Positions 56,275-64,000 of a DNA stretch of 64,000 nucleotides are shown here, piece after piece. Within the stretch, counting starts at the first letter, position 1; every line of letters starts with the position of its first letter. The position numbers and the translations under genes were made by a program. The notes below the pieces were generated by a model. That model had not been told where the DNA came from. It was given only the letters and a program-made list of their open reading frames with translations, and made no database searches. The DNA is from Arenimonas sp. GTDB lineage: Bacteria > Pseudomonadota > Alphaproteobacteria > Rhizobiales > Rhizobiaceae. Where the stretch lies: assembly GCA_019459145.1 (NCBI GenBank), contig JAIBEK010000014.1, positions 1-64,000 on the forward strand, read 5' to 3'.

Positions 56275-58691
56275 ACGACATGACTCCCACGCGGGAAGAG
56301 AGAGAAGCCCGCCTCGAAGGTATGGGTTGCAAGCGCAAGCGCGTCGAGGACATTCGCTTCACGCAAGGGCGGGGCAATTACGTCGATGACGTGAGGCTGC
56401 CGGGCATGCTGCACGGCGACTTCGTCCGCTCGCCGCACGCCCATGCACGTATAAAGTCGATCAACACGGAGAAGGCGCTGAAAGTGCCCGGTGTGCTTGC
56501 GGTCCTGACTGCAGAAACGCTAAAGACCGTCAACCTCGCCTGGATGCCGACCCTGGCCGGCGACGTGCAGATGGTGCTGGCCGACGGCAAAGTGCTGTTC
56601 CAGAACCAGGAAGTGGCGTTCGTCGTCGCCACCGACCGTTATGCCGCCGACGACGGCATTGGCGCGGTCGAAGTCGAATACGAGGCACTGCCTCCCCTGA
56701 TCGATCCCTTCACCGCAATGAATGCGGATGCGCCCGTGCTGCGCGAAGATCTCGCCGGCAAGACGGAAGGGGCACACGGCCCCCGCAAGCACCACAACCA
56801 CATCTTCGAATGGACGGTCGGCGACCGGGAACTGACGGATCTCGCCTTCGACAAGGCGGAAGTGACGGTCAAGGAGATGATTTCCTATCACCGCACCCAC
56901 CCCTCGCCGCTCGAAACCTGCCAGTGCGTCTGCTCCTTCGACAAGATCAAGGGCGAACTGACCATCTGGGGCACGTTCCAGGCGCCGCATGTCATCCGCA
57001 CCGTCGTGGCGCTGATTTCCAAGATCCCCGAGCACAAGATCCACGTGATCGCTCCCGATATCGGCGGCGGCTTCGGCAACAAGGTCGGCGCCTATCCGGG
57101 CTATATCTGTGCAGCAGTCGCCACGATCGTCACCGGCAAGCCGGTCAAATGGGTCGAGGACCGGATGGAAAACCTCACCACAACGTCCTTTGCCCGCGAC
57201 TATCACATGACGACGGAAATCGCCGCGACCAAGGAAGGCAAGGTAACGGGTCTTCGCGTGCACGTGCTCGCCGACCATGGGGCATTCGACGCCTGCGCCG
57301 ACCCGTCGAAGTGGCCGGCCGGATTCATGAACATCGTCACCGGCTCTTACGACTTCCCCGTCGCGCATCTGGCCGTCGACGGCGTCTACACCAACAAGGC
57401 GCCGGGCGGGGTCGCCTATCGCTGCTCCTTCCGGGTGACGGAGGCCGCCTATTGCATCGAGCGCGGCATGGACATCCTCGCCCAGAAGCTCGGCATGGAC
57501 CCGGCCGAACTCAGGCTCAAGAACTTCATCAAGGCGGAGCAGTTTCCCTATCACTCGGCGCTCGGCTGGGAATATGATTCGGGCGATTATCACACCGCCA
57601 TGAAGAAGGGCATGGAGACCATCGACTACGCGGGTCTGAGGCGCGAACAAGCGGAAAAGCGCGAGGCCTTCAAGCGTGGCGAGACGCGCGAGATCATGGG
57701 CGTCGGCGTCTCGTTCTTCACCGAGATCGTCGGTGCCGGACCGTCGAAGAACTGCGACATTCTCGGCATCGCCATGTTCGACAGTTGCGAAATCCGCCTG
57801 CATCCGACCGGCTCGGGCATTGCCCGGGTCGGCACCAAGAGCCAGGGCCAGGGACATGAAACGACCTGGGCGCAGATCATCGCCACCGAGATCGGTATCC
57901 CGGCCGACGACATCATGGTCGAGGAAGGCAATACCGATACGGCGCCCTATGGTCTCGGCACCTACGGCTCGCGCTCCACGCCGGTTGCGGGTGCTGCGAT
58001 TGCGTTGGCTGCCCGCAAGATCCGCGCCAAGGCGCAGATGATCGCGGCCTATCTGCTCGAAGTGCACGAGGGCGATCTCGAATGGGATGTCGACGGCTTT
58101 AGGGTGAAGGGCCTGCCGGAGAAGTACAAATCGATGAAGGACATCTGCTGGGCGGCCTACAACTCGGTGCCCCCGGGTATGGAGCCCGGTCTCGAGGCGG
58201 TCAGCTATTACGATCCGCCGAACATGACCTATCCCTTCGGCGCCTATTTCTGCGTCATGGACATTGATGTCGATACCGGGGTCTACAAGATCCGCCGCTT
58301 CTACGCGCTGGACGATTGCGGCACCCGCATCAACCCGATGATCATCGAGGGCCAGGTGCATGGCGGCCTGACCGAGGCCTTTGCCATCGCGATGGGCCAG
58401 GAGATCCGCTACGACGCCACCGGCAACGTGCTCGGCGGCTCGTTCATGGACTTCTTCATTCCGACGGCGGTCGAGACCCCGCATTGGGAAACGGACCACA
58501 CCGTCACCCCCTCGCCGCATCATCCGATCGGCGCCAAGGGCGTCGGCGAAAGCCCGAATGTCGGCGGCGTGCCGGCCTTCTCCAACGCCGTCAACGACGC
58601 CTTCTCCTTCCTCGGCTCGACCCATATCCAGATGCCCCACGACTTCTGGCGCAACTGGGAAGCGGCCAAGCGGCTCGGCGTGACGGGTTAG
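56271..58691 (+). CDS. coxL: CO dehydrogenase large (Mo/Cu) subunit, form I
   Basis: The 806-residue catalytic subunit, which binds the molybdopterin-cytosine-dinucleotide cofactor and copper. The active-site loop reads AYRCSFR with Cys385, the copper-binding cysteine of true aerobic (form I) CO dehydrogenases; form II proteins have AYRGAGR. Other motifs are [16 protein letters not shown] and the Glu-containing [16 protein letters not shown] 56271 follows GGAGGCAGCAGA. It oxidises CO to CO2, and the electrons go to quinones. Confidence 0.97.
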   Translation: MNDMTPTREEREARLEGMGCKRKRVEDIRFTQGRGNYVDDVRLPGMLHGDFVRSPHAHARIKSINTEKALKVPGVLAVLTAETLKTVNLAWMPTLAGDVQMVLADGKVLFQNQEVAFVVATDRYAADDGIGAVEVEYEALPPLIDPFTAMNADAPVLREDLAGKTEGAHGPRKHHNHIFEWTVGDRELTDLAFDKAEVTVKEMISYHRTHPSPLETCQCVCSFDKIKGELTIWGTFQAPHVIRTVVALISKIPEHKIHVIAPDIGGGFGNKVGAYPGYICAAVATIVTGKPVKWVEDRMENLTTTSFARDYHMTTEIAATKEGKVTGLRVHVLADHGAFDACADPSKWPAGFMNIVTGSYDFPVAHLAVDGVYTNKAPGGVAYRCSFRVTEAAYCIERGMDILAQKLGMDPAELRLKNFIKAEQFPYHSALGWEYDSGDYHTAMKKGMETIDYAGLRREQAEKREAFKRGETREIMGVGVSFFTEIVGAGPSKNCDILGIAMFDSCEIRLHPTGSGIARVGTKSQGQGHETTWAQIIATEIGIPADDIMVEEGNTDTAPYGLGTYGSRSTPVAGAAIALAARKIRAKAQMIAAYLLEVHEGDLEWDVDGFRVKGLPEKYKSMKDICWAAYNSVPPGMEPGLEAVSYYDPPNMTYPFGAYFCVMDIDVDTGVYKIRRFYALDDCGTRINPMIIEGQVHGGLTEAFAIAMGQEIRYDATGNVLGGSFMDFFIPTAVETPHWETDHTVTPSPHHPIGAKGVGESPNVGGVPAFSNAVNDAFSFLGSTHIQMPHDFWRNWEAAKRLGVTG

Positions 58692-58748
58692 GGAAAGCGG
58701 AGGCCGCGGTGTTCTCACCGCTGACTGCATGCGGGTGGCGGAAACAAA

Positions 58749-58838
58749 ACTCCCCTCCCCAACCCCTCCCCACAAGGGGGAGGGGCTTAACCGCGGTGAG
58801 GCGCTTGCGGCGAACATTCTCCCCCCTTGTGGGGGAGA
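58749..58838. repeat. intergenic palindromic repeat between coxL and coxD
   Basis: Two opposed copies of a C-run/G-run element. CCCCTCCCC-ACAA-GGGGGAGGGG is at 58763-58785, and CTCCCCCC-TTGT-GGGGGAG is at 58819-58837. This kind of CCACAAGGGGGAG/CTCCCCCTTGTGG pair is widespread between genes in Rhizobiales. It probably weakens or processes the transcript between the structural and accessory genes. Confidence 0.7.
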
Positions 58839-58950
58839 TGCCGGCAGGCAGAGGGGGCTTTCTTCGCGCAAACGCCAAAATGCTTGCGGGGAAGAGGTGG
58901 CCGTTGTCCGAGCGGCAGCCCGGATGATTACAAAAAGAGGCAGTGCGACC

Positions 58951-59825
<875 letters not shown>

Positions 59826-59829
<4 letters not shown>

Positions 59830-61031
59830 GCTGTTGCGGCCAGCCGATGAACCAGGACGAAATTGACGCCGTCTCCGGGCTGGTGTCCGAAAAACTCGCG
59901 GCCTTTCTCAAGACCCTGCGCGACAATGCCTTTGCCGTCGGCCTCTCCGAGGGCAAGGATGCAGCAGCCCTTATGGCAGCCGGCTACGCATCGAAACCGT
60001 CGTTGTTGCGCCAGGCCTTCAAGCAGTTGTTCTGCGCCCGCAAGAGCGAGTGGCAACGCTTCGACGGCCTGTTCGACGCCTTCTGGCTCGGCAAGCGCGT
60101 GCGCGGACGCTCGGCCGTGTCCGGTTCGCCGGCACCGACGGCCAATCCGGCTTTGAAGACCCTCCAGGAACGGCAGGCGCAAAAAGGCGGCAATGAGGCT
60201 TTCGACCAGGTTCCTTCATCCGGCGAAGAGGGCATGGACCAGTCCGGCGAAGGCCGGATGGAGGGGGCCTCTGTCGTCGAGAACATCGGCAAGAGCGATT
60301 TCCGCAAGCTTTCCAACCCGGAAGAGATCGAGCGCGCGCATGCCGTCGCCGCCCAATTGGCGCGCGCCATGCAGGCCCGCCTGACGCGGCGCGATCTGGC
60401 CCGCAGACACGGCTATCGCATCGACCTGCGCCGCACCATCCACCGCAATATTGCTCACGGCGGCGTGCCGGTGTCGCTGGTGATGCGCGCGCGGCGACAA
60501 AAGCCGCTCAGGCTCGTGCTGCTGCTCGACGCCTCGGGCTCGATGAGCATGTATACCGGCGTCTTCCTGCGCTTCATCCACGGGGTGCTCGACAATTTCC
60601 GCGAGGCTGAGGCCTTCCTGTTCCACACGCATCTGGCGCATGTCTCGGACGCGATGAAGGAGCGCGATCCGGCCCGCGCCCTCGACCGGCTGTCGATGAT
60701 GGCGCAGGGCTCAGGCGGCGGCACGCGGATCGGCGACTGCCTCGCCACATTCAACCGCCACCACGCCGCCCGCGTGATCCATTCGCGCACCTGCGTGATG
60801 ATCGTGTCCGACGGTTATGAGACCGGCGACGCGGCAAAGCTTGGCGCGGAGATGGCGGCCCTCGGCCGGCGCTGCCGGCGCATCGTCTGGCTCAATCCGA
60901 TGATGGGTTGGGACGGCTATACGCCGGAGGCCGCCGGCATCAAGGCCGCCTTGCCGCATGTCGATCTGCATGCGCCCGCCCATTCGCTGGAGAGCCTCGC
61001 AGCGCTCGAACCCTATCTGGCCAGATTGTGA
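59826..61031 (+). CDS. coxE: CoxE, VWA-domain protein
   Basis: A 401-residue partner of CoxD. The C-terminal half is a von Willebrand A domain with the MIDAS motif DASGSMS (Asp235, Ser237, Ser239), the mid-domain GSGGGTRIGDCL and the strand CVMIVSDGYETGD. The N-terminal half is helical, with a low-complexity linker at about 95-140. Together with CoxD it matures the CoxL active site. The coxD TGA and coxE ATG overlap. Confidence 0.93.
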
Positions 61032-61042
61032 AGGAGGCGAGC

Positions 61043-61876
61043 ATGACCATGCATGTCGATGTGATGGATCTCATGGCGAAACTCAAATCGTCGGAAGAGG
61101 CTTTCGTGCTGGCCACCGTGGTCAGGACGGTCTCGGTGACGGCGGCGAAGGCCGGGGCAAAGGCGATCATCCGGCCGGACGGCACGATCGCCGCCGGCTG
61201 GATCGGCGGCGGCTGCGCCCGCGGTGCGGTGCTGCGGGCCGCGATCCAGTCTCTGCACGACGGCAAGGCGCGGCTCGTCTCGATCCAGCCCAGCGACCTG
61301 CTCGCAGACCTCGGCGTCAAACCCGGCGAGGCGCGCGGCGGCGTGCAATTCGCCCGCAACATGTGCCCGAGCCAGGGCACCATGGACGTGTTCGTCGAGC
61401 CGGTCCTGCCGCGGCCCTCGCTCGTCGTGTTCGGCGCGAGCCCGGTGGCCCTGGCGCTTGCCGCGCAGGCGCGCCCGCTCGGATTCAACGTGACGCTGGC
61501 GATTCCCGCGGACGATCTGGGCGAGGCGCCGGATGCCGACCGTCTCGTCGATGGATTTGCCATCGAGCCCGAGTGCCGGGGCGAACGCTATCTCGTGGTG
61601 TCGACACAAGGACGGGGTGACGAAGCGGCACTCAAGGCCGCCGTCTCGGCCAAGGCCGATTACATCGGCTTCGTCGGCAGCCACCGGAAGATGGCTGCGC
61701 TGAAACAGGAACTCACCGAGGCGGGCATCGAACCCGCCGCTGTCGATCGGGTCAAGGGGCCGGCCGGGCTCGATCTTGGGGCAATCACACCGGAGGAAAT
61801 CGCGCTGTCGGTTCTTGCGGAAATCATTTCGATCCGCCGTCGCGGCCAGCGTGGCGAAACGGCACCACCGGCATAA
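61043..61876 (+). CDS. coxF: CoxF/XdhC-type molybdenum cofactor insertion protein
   Basis: A 277-residue XdhC/CoxI-family protein. The N-terminal part has FVLATVVRTVSVTAAKAGAK and GGCARGAVL, and the C-terminal Rossmann part VVFGASPVALALAAQARPLG and YIGFVGSHRKM. Such proteins load the sulfurated Mo cofactor into the enzyme. AAGGAGGCGAGC precedes the ATG. The placement after coxE fits CoxF rather than CoxI of the reference operon. Confidence 0.9.
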   Translation: MTMHVDVMDLMAKLKSSEEAFVLATVVRTVSVTAAKAGAKAIIRPDGTIAAGWIGGGCARGAVLRAAIQSLHDGKARLVSIQPSDLLADLGVKPGEARGGVQFARNMCPSQGTMDVFVEPVLPRPSLVVFGASPVALALAAQARPLGFNVTLAIPADDLGEAPDADRLVDGFAIEPECRGERYLVVSTQGRGDEAALKAAVSAKADYIGFVGSHRKMAALKQELTEAGIEPAAVDRVKGPAGLDLGAITPEEIALSVLAEIISIRRRGQRGETAPPA

Positions 61877-61894
61877 GGAAAGAGGAAGCATATC

Positions 61895-62353
61895 ATGGAC
61901 ATGAATGGCAGCGAACGCATCGAGGCGCCGGTTGAAACGGTCTGGCAGGCCTTGAACGACCCGGAGATCCTGCGTCAGGCGATCCCCGGCTGCGAGAGCC
62001 TGGACAAGACCTCCGACACCAACATGACGGCCAAAGTCGTGCTGAAGATCGGGCCGATCAAGGCGAAGTTCGAGGGCGCGGTCGAATTGCAGAACCTCAA
62101 TCCGCCGCACTCCTACACCATCGCCGGCGAGGGCAAGGGCGGCTTGGCGGGTTTTGCCAAGGGTGGCGCCGATGTCTCGCTCGCGGCCGACGGACCGGAT
62201 GCCACGATCCTCACCTACACCGTCAAGGCGGAGGTCGGCGGCAAGATCGCTCAGCTCGGCTCGCGTCTGATCGATTCGACCTCGAAAAAGCTCGCGGGCG
62301 AGTTCTTCGCCAAGTTCGGCGAACTCGTCGGCAATTCGGTCGCCGCCGCCTGA
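61895..62353 (+). CDS. coxG: CoxG, SRPBCC-fold CO dehydrogenase accessory protein
   Basis: A 152-residue protein of the CoxG family (helix-grip fold): GSERIEAPVETVWQALNDPE at the start and VSLAADGPDATILTYTV in the middle. In O. carboxidovorans CoxG anchors CO dehydrogenase to the membrane. It also occurs with other molybdenum hydroxylases. It closes the operon 18 bases after coxF; coxH, coxI and coxK are not found downstream. Confidence 0.92.
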   Translation: MDMNGSERIEAPVETVWQALNDPEILRQAIPGCESLDKTSDTNMTAKVVLKIGPIKAKFEGAVELQNLNPPHSYTIAGEGKGGLAGFAKGGADVSLAADGPDATILTYTVKAEVGGKIAQLGSRLIDSTSKKLAGEFFAKFGELVGNSVAAA

Positions 62354-62369
62354 ACCTGAGGCAAGCGGT

Positions 62370-62401
62370 GCGCCGCGGTAGCGCTAAAGCACCCGCGGCG
62401 C
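62370..62401. terminator. hairpin between coxG and glpK
   Basis: A perfect 9-base-pair stem (GCGCCGCGG with CCGCGGCGC) with a 14-base loop lies between the convergent coxG and glpK genes. It has no T-run, so it may work with Rho or merely block exonucleases. Confidence 0.45.
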
Positions 62402-62408
62402 GCAGTTC

Positions 62409-63905
62409 TCAATTGCGTTTCGTCAGGCAGCGTGAAACGCAGTCCCGCCATCCGGCAACCGCGGACTGCCGTTCATCCTCCGGCATATCCGGCTCGAAGC
62501 GGCGATCGCGCTTCCAGTGCTCGGAAAAGCCCTTCTGGTCCGGCCAGATGCCGGCGCGGGAGCCAGCGAGCCAGGCGGCGCCCAGCACGGTCGTTTCAAG
62601 AATCTGCGGACGGTCGACGGGTGCGGCCAAAATGTCGGCGAGACGCTGCATCGTCCAGTCGGAGGCGACCATGCCGCCATCAACCCGCAGGACAGTCTTG
62701 TCGCTCGCGCCGTCCCAATCCTTCTTCATCGCTTCCAAGAGATCATAGGTCTGGTAAGCGACGCTTTCGAGTACCGCGCGGGCGAACTCGGCGGGGCCGG
62801 TGTTACGCGTCATGCCGAACATCGCGCCACGGGCCTCGGCATCCCAATAGGGCGCGCCGAGCCCGGTGAAAGCGGGAACCAGATAGACACGCTGGTGCGG
62901 GTCGGCCTTGGCGGCCAGCCCGTCGGTCTCGGCCGAACTGCCGATGAAGCCGAGGCTGTCGCGCAGCCACTGCACGGCGGCACCGGCGATGAAGATCGAG
63001 CCTTCCAGCGCATAGGTGGTTTCCCCGTTCAGTCGATAGGCAATCGTCGTCAGCAACCGGTTGGACGATGCGACGCGGTCGGCTCCGGTGTTCAGCAGCG
63101 CAAAGCAGCCGGTACCATAGGTCGACTTCATCATGCCGGGCTCGAAACAGGCATTGCCGATCACGGCTGCCTGCTGGTCGCCGGCAACGCCGAGGATCGG
63201 GATTTCGGCGCCGAAGACGTCCGGATCCGTCGTACCGAAATCGTCGGCACAGTCCTTGACCTCTGGCAGCATGGCGCGCGGGATCTGCAGGATCTCGAGA
63301 AGCTCGTCATCAAAGCGGTTTTCGCCGATGTCGTAGATCAGCGTGCGCGACGCATTGGTGGCGTCGGTCGCGTGCACGCGGCCGGCCGTCATCCTGAAGA
63401 TGAGCCAGCTATCGATCGTGCCGAAGCAGACCTCGCCTTTTTCTGCACGGGCGCGCAGCCCTTCGACCGAATTGAGCATCCAGGCAAGCTTGGTGCCGGA
63501 AAAATAGGGATCGAGCAGCAGGCCGGTCTTGGCGGTGAAGAGCGGCTCGAGGCCCTTGGCCTTCTGCTCCTCGCAGAAGCGGGCAGTGCGACGGTCCTGC
63601 CAGACGATGGCGCGATGCAGCGGCTCGCCGGTCTTGCGGTCCCAGACCACGGCGGTTTCGCGCTGGTTGGTGATGCCGATCGCGGTGATGTCGCGCAGCG
63701 TGATCCCCGCCTTGGCGACCGCCATGCGGGTGGTCGACAGCACGCTCTGCCAGATCTCCTCGGCGTCGTGCTCGACCCAGCCTGAATCGGGGAAGAACTG
63801 GGTGAATTCCTGCTGGGCGACCCCGACGATGTGCATGTCCTGGTCGAACACCATGGACCGGGTCGACGTGGTTCCCTGGTCGATTGCCAGAATATATCCG
63901 CTCAT
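62409..63905 (-). CDS. glpK: glycerol kinase
   Basis: Phosphorylates glycerol to sn-glycerol-3-phosphate. The 498-residue FGGY-family kinase has [19 protein letters not shown] at the start, [17 protein letters not shown], the second-half [14 protein letters not shown], and [33 protein letters not shown] precedes the ATG. The only other gene seen upstream is the end of a possible transport protein gene. Confidence 0.97.
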   Translation of the reverse strand: MSGYILAIDQGTTSTRSMVFDQDMHIVGVAQQEFTQFFPDSGWVEHDAEEIWQSVLSTTRMAVAKAGITLRDITAIGITNQRETAVVWDRKTGEPLHRAIVWQDRRTARFCEEQKAKGLEPLFTAKTGLLLDPYFSGTKLAWMLNSVEGLRARAEKGEVCFGTIDSWLIFRMTAGRVHATDATNASRTLIYDIGENRFDDELLEILQIPRAMLPEVKDCADDFGTTDPDVFGAEIPILGVAGDQQAAVIGNACFEPGMMKSTYGTGCFALLNTGADRVASSNRLLTTIAYRLNGETTYALEGSIFIAGAAVQWLRDSLGFIGSSAETDGLAAKADPHQRVYLVPAFTGLGAPYWDAEARGAMFGMTRNTGPAEFARAVLESVAYQTYDLLEAMKKDWDGASDKTVLRVDGGMVASDWTMQRLADILAAPVDRPQILETTVLGAAWLAGSRAGIWPDQKGFSEHWKRDRRFEPDMPEDERQSAVAGWRDCVSRCLTKRN

Positions 63906-63928
63906 CGGGCTTCGTCTCCTTGGATGAA

Positions 63929-63957
63929 GACCGGGGCGCGTGTTTCGCGCCCCGGTC
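63929..63957 (-). terminator. hairpin upstream of glpK
   Basis: A perfect 12-base-pair stem (GACCGGGGCGCG with CGCGCCCCGGTC) with a 5-base loop lies 25 bases after the stop of the partial upstream gene and 23 bases before glpK. The T-run on the minus strand is weak (CTTCATCC), so transcription probably continues partly into glpK. Confidence 0.65.
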
Positions 63958-63981
63958 CTTTGTCATGCTAACGAGGGAAGA

Positions 63982-64000
63982 TTACTTCTGCCAGCTCTTG
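63982..64000 (-). CDS. 3' end of an upstream gene (partial)
   Basis: The last six codons on the minus strand read KSWQK followed by TAA. The ending is common in periplasmic solute-binding proteins, which in rhizobia are encoded near glpK for glycerol uptake, but five residues cannot establish that. The rest lies beyond the window. Confidence 0.45.

Overview
The window looks like a chromosomal stretch of a Rhizobiaceae alphaproteobacterium (Rhizobium/Ensifer/Shinella type). The grounds are the infB-rbfA-truB-rpsO-pnp block, the fabI-fabB-fabA cluster divergent from irr, cmk-rpsA, high GC coding sequence throughout, and an intergenic RNA with three CCUCC loops typical of the rhizobial alpha-r14 small RNAs. 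No species can be named from the sequence.

Layout. 1-8.9 kb: translation and RNA-decay genes (YlxR/L7Ae-type protein with a damaged 5' end, infB, rbfA, truB, rpsO, pnp, rsmC-like). 9-14 kb: AraC and LuxR-type regulators, fabI/fabB/fabA for anaerobic-type unsaturated fatty acid synthesis and elongation, and irr. 14-17.6 kb: membrane and envelope genes. 17.80-30.22 kb: a 12.4-kb integrated island in the 3' end of tRNA-Ala(GGC). It has a tyrosine integrase at one end, 17-bp att repeats and 22/23-bp repeats just inside both ends. Its cargo is an HNH nuclease with a zinc-ribbon partner, a HEPN-like protein, a serine recombinase, small lipoproteins, a TIR-like (PF10137-type) protein with an unfamiliar N-terminal domain, a protein with an SSB-like C-terminal tail, and two degraded BRO-N genes. 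30.4-44.6 kb: core genes again (TIGR02300 protein, cmk, rpsA, nicotinamide phosphoribosyltransferase, rnd, a phosphonate-monoester-hydrolase-like sulfatase, a small RNA, phosphomannomutase, glycerate kinase). aroA, which I would expect between the TIGR02300 gene and cmk, is not there.

44.6-50.7 kb: a lipid-modification and stress cluster. A tightly overlapping operon (FAD oxidoreductase, DUF1365, cyclopropane-fatty-acid-synthase-like methyltransferase) is divergent from an ECF sigma factor/ChrR anti-sigma pair. Candidate sigma-E-type promoters (TGATCC-N18-TAATC and a divergent CGATCC-N18-TAGTG) lie between them. This matches the singlet-oxygen response circuits known from Rhodobacter. 50.7-53.4 kb: an ATP-dependent DNA ligase with its exonuclease partner.

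53.5-62.4 kb: a complete-looking aerobic carbon monoxide dehydrogenase operon: MHYT-LytTR regulator, coxM, coxS, coxL, coxD, coxE, coxF, coxG. CoxL carries the AYRCSFR active-site loop of form I enzymes, and the subunit order is M-S-L. The organism therefore probably oxidises CO. The window closes with glpK and the last codons of an upstream gene.

The strongest candidates for something undescribed are the island's defence-like genes, above all the TIR protein and the HNH/zinc-ribbon and HEPN genes. Their functions are inferred from motifs only.
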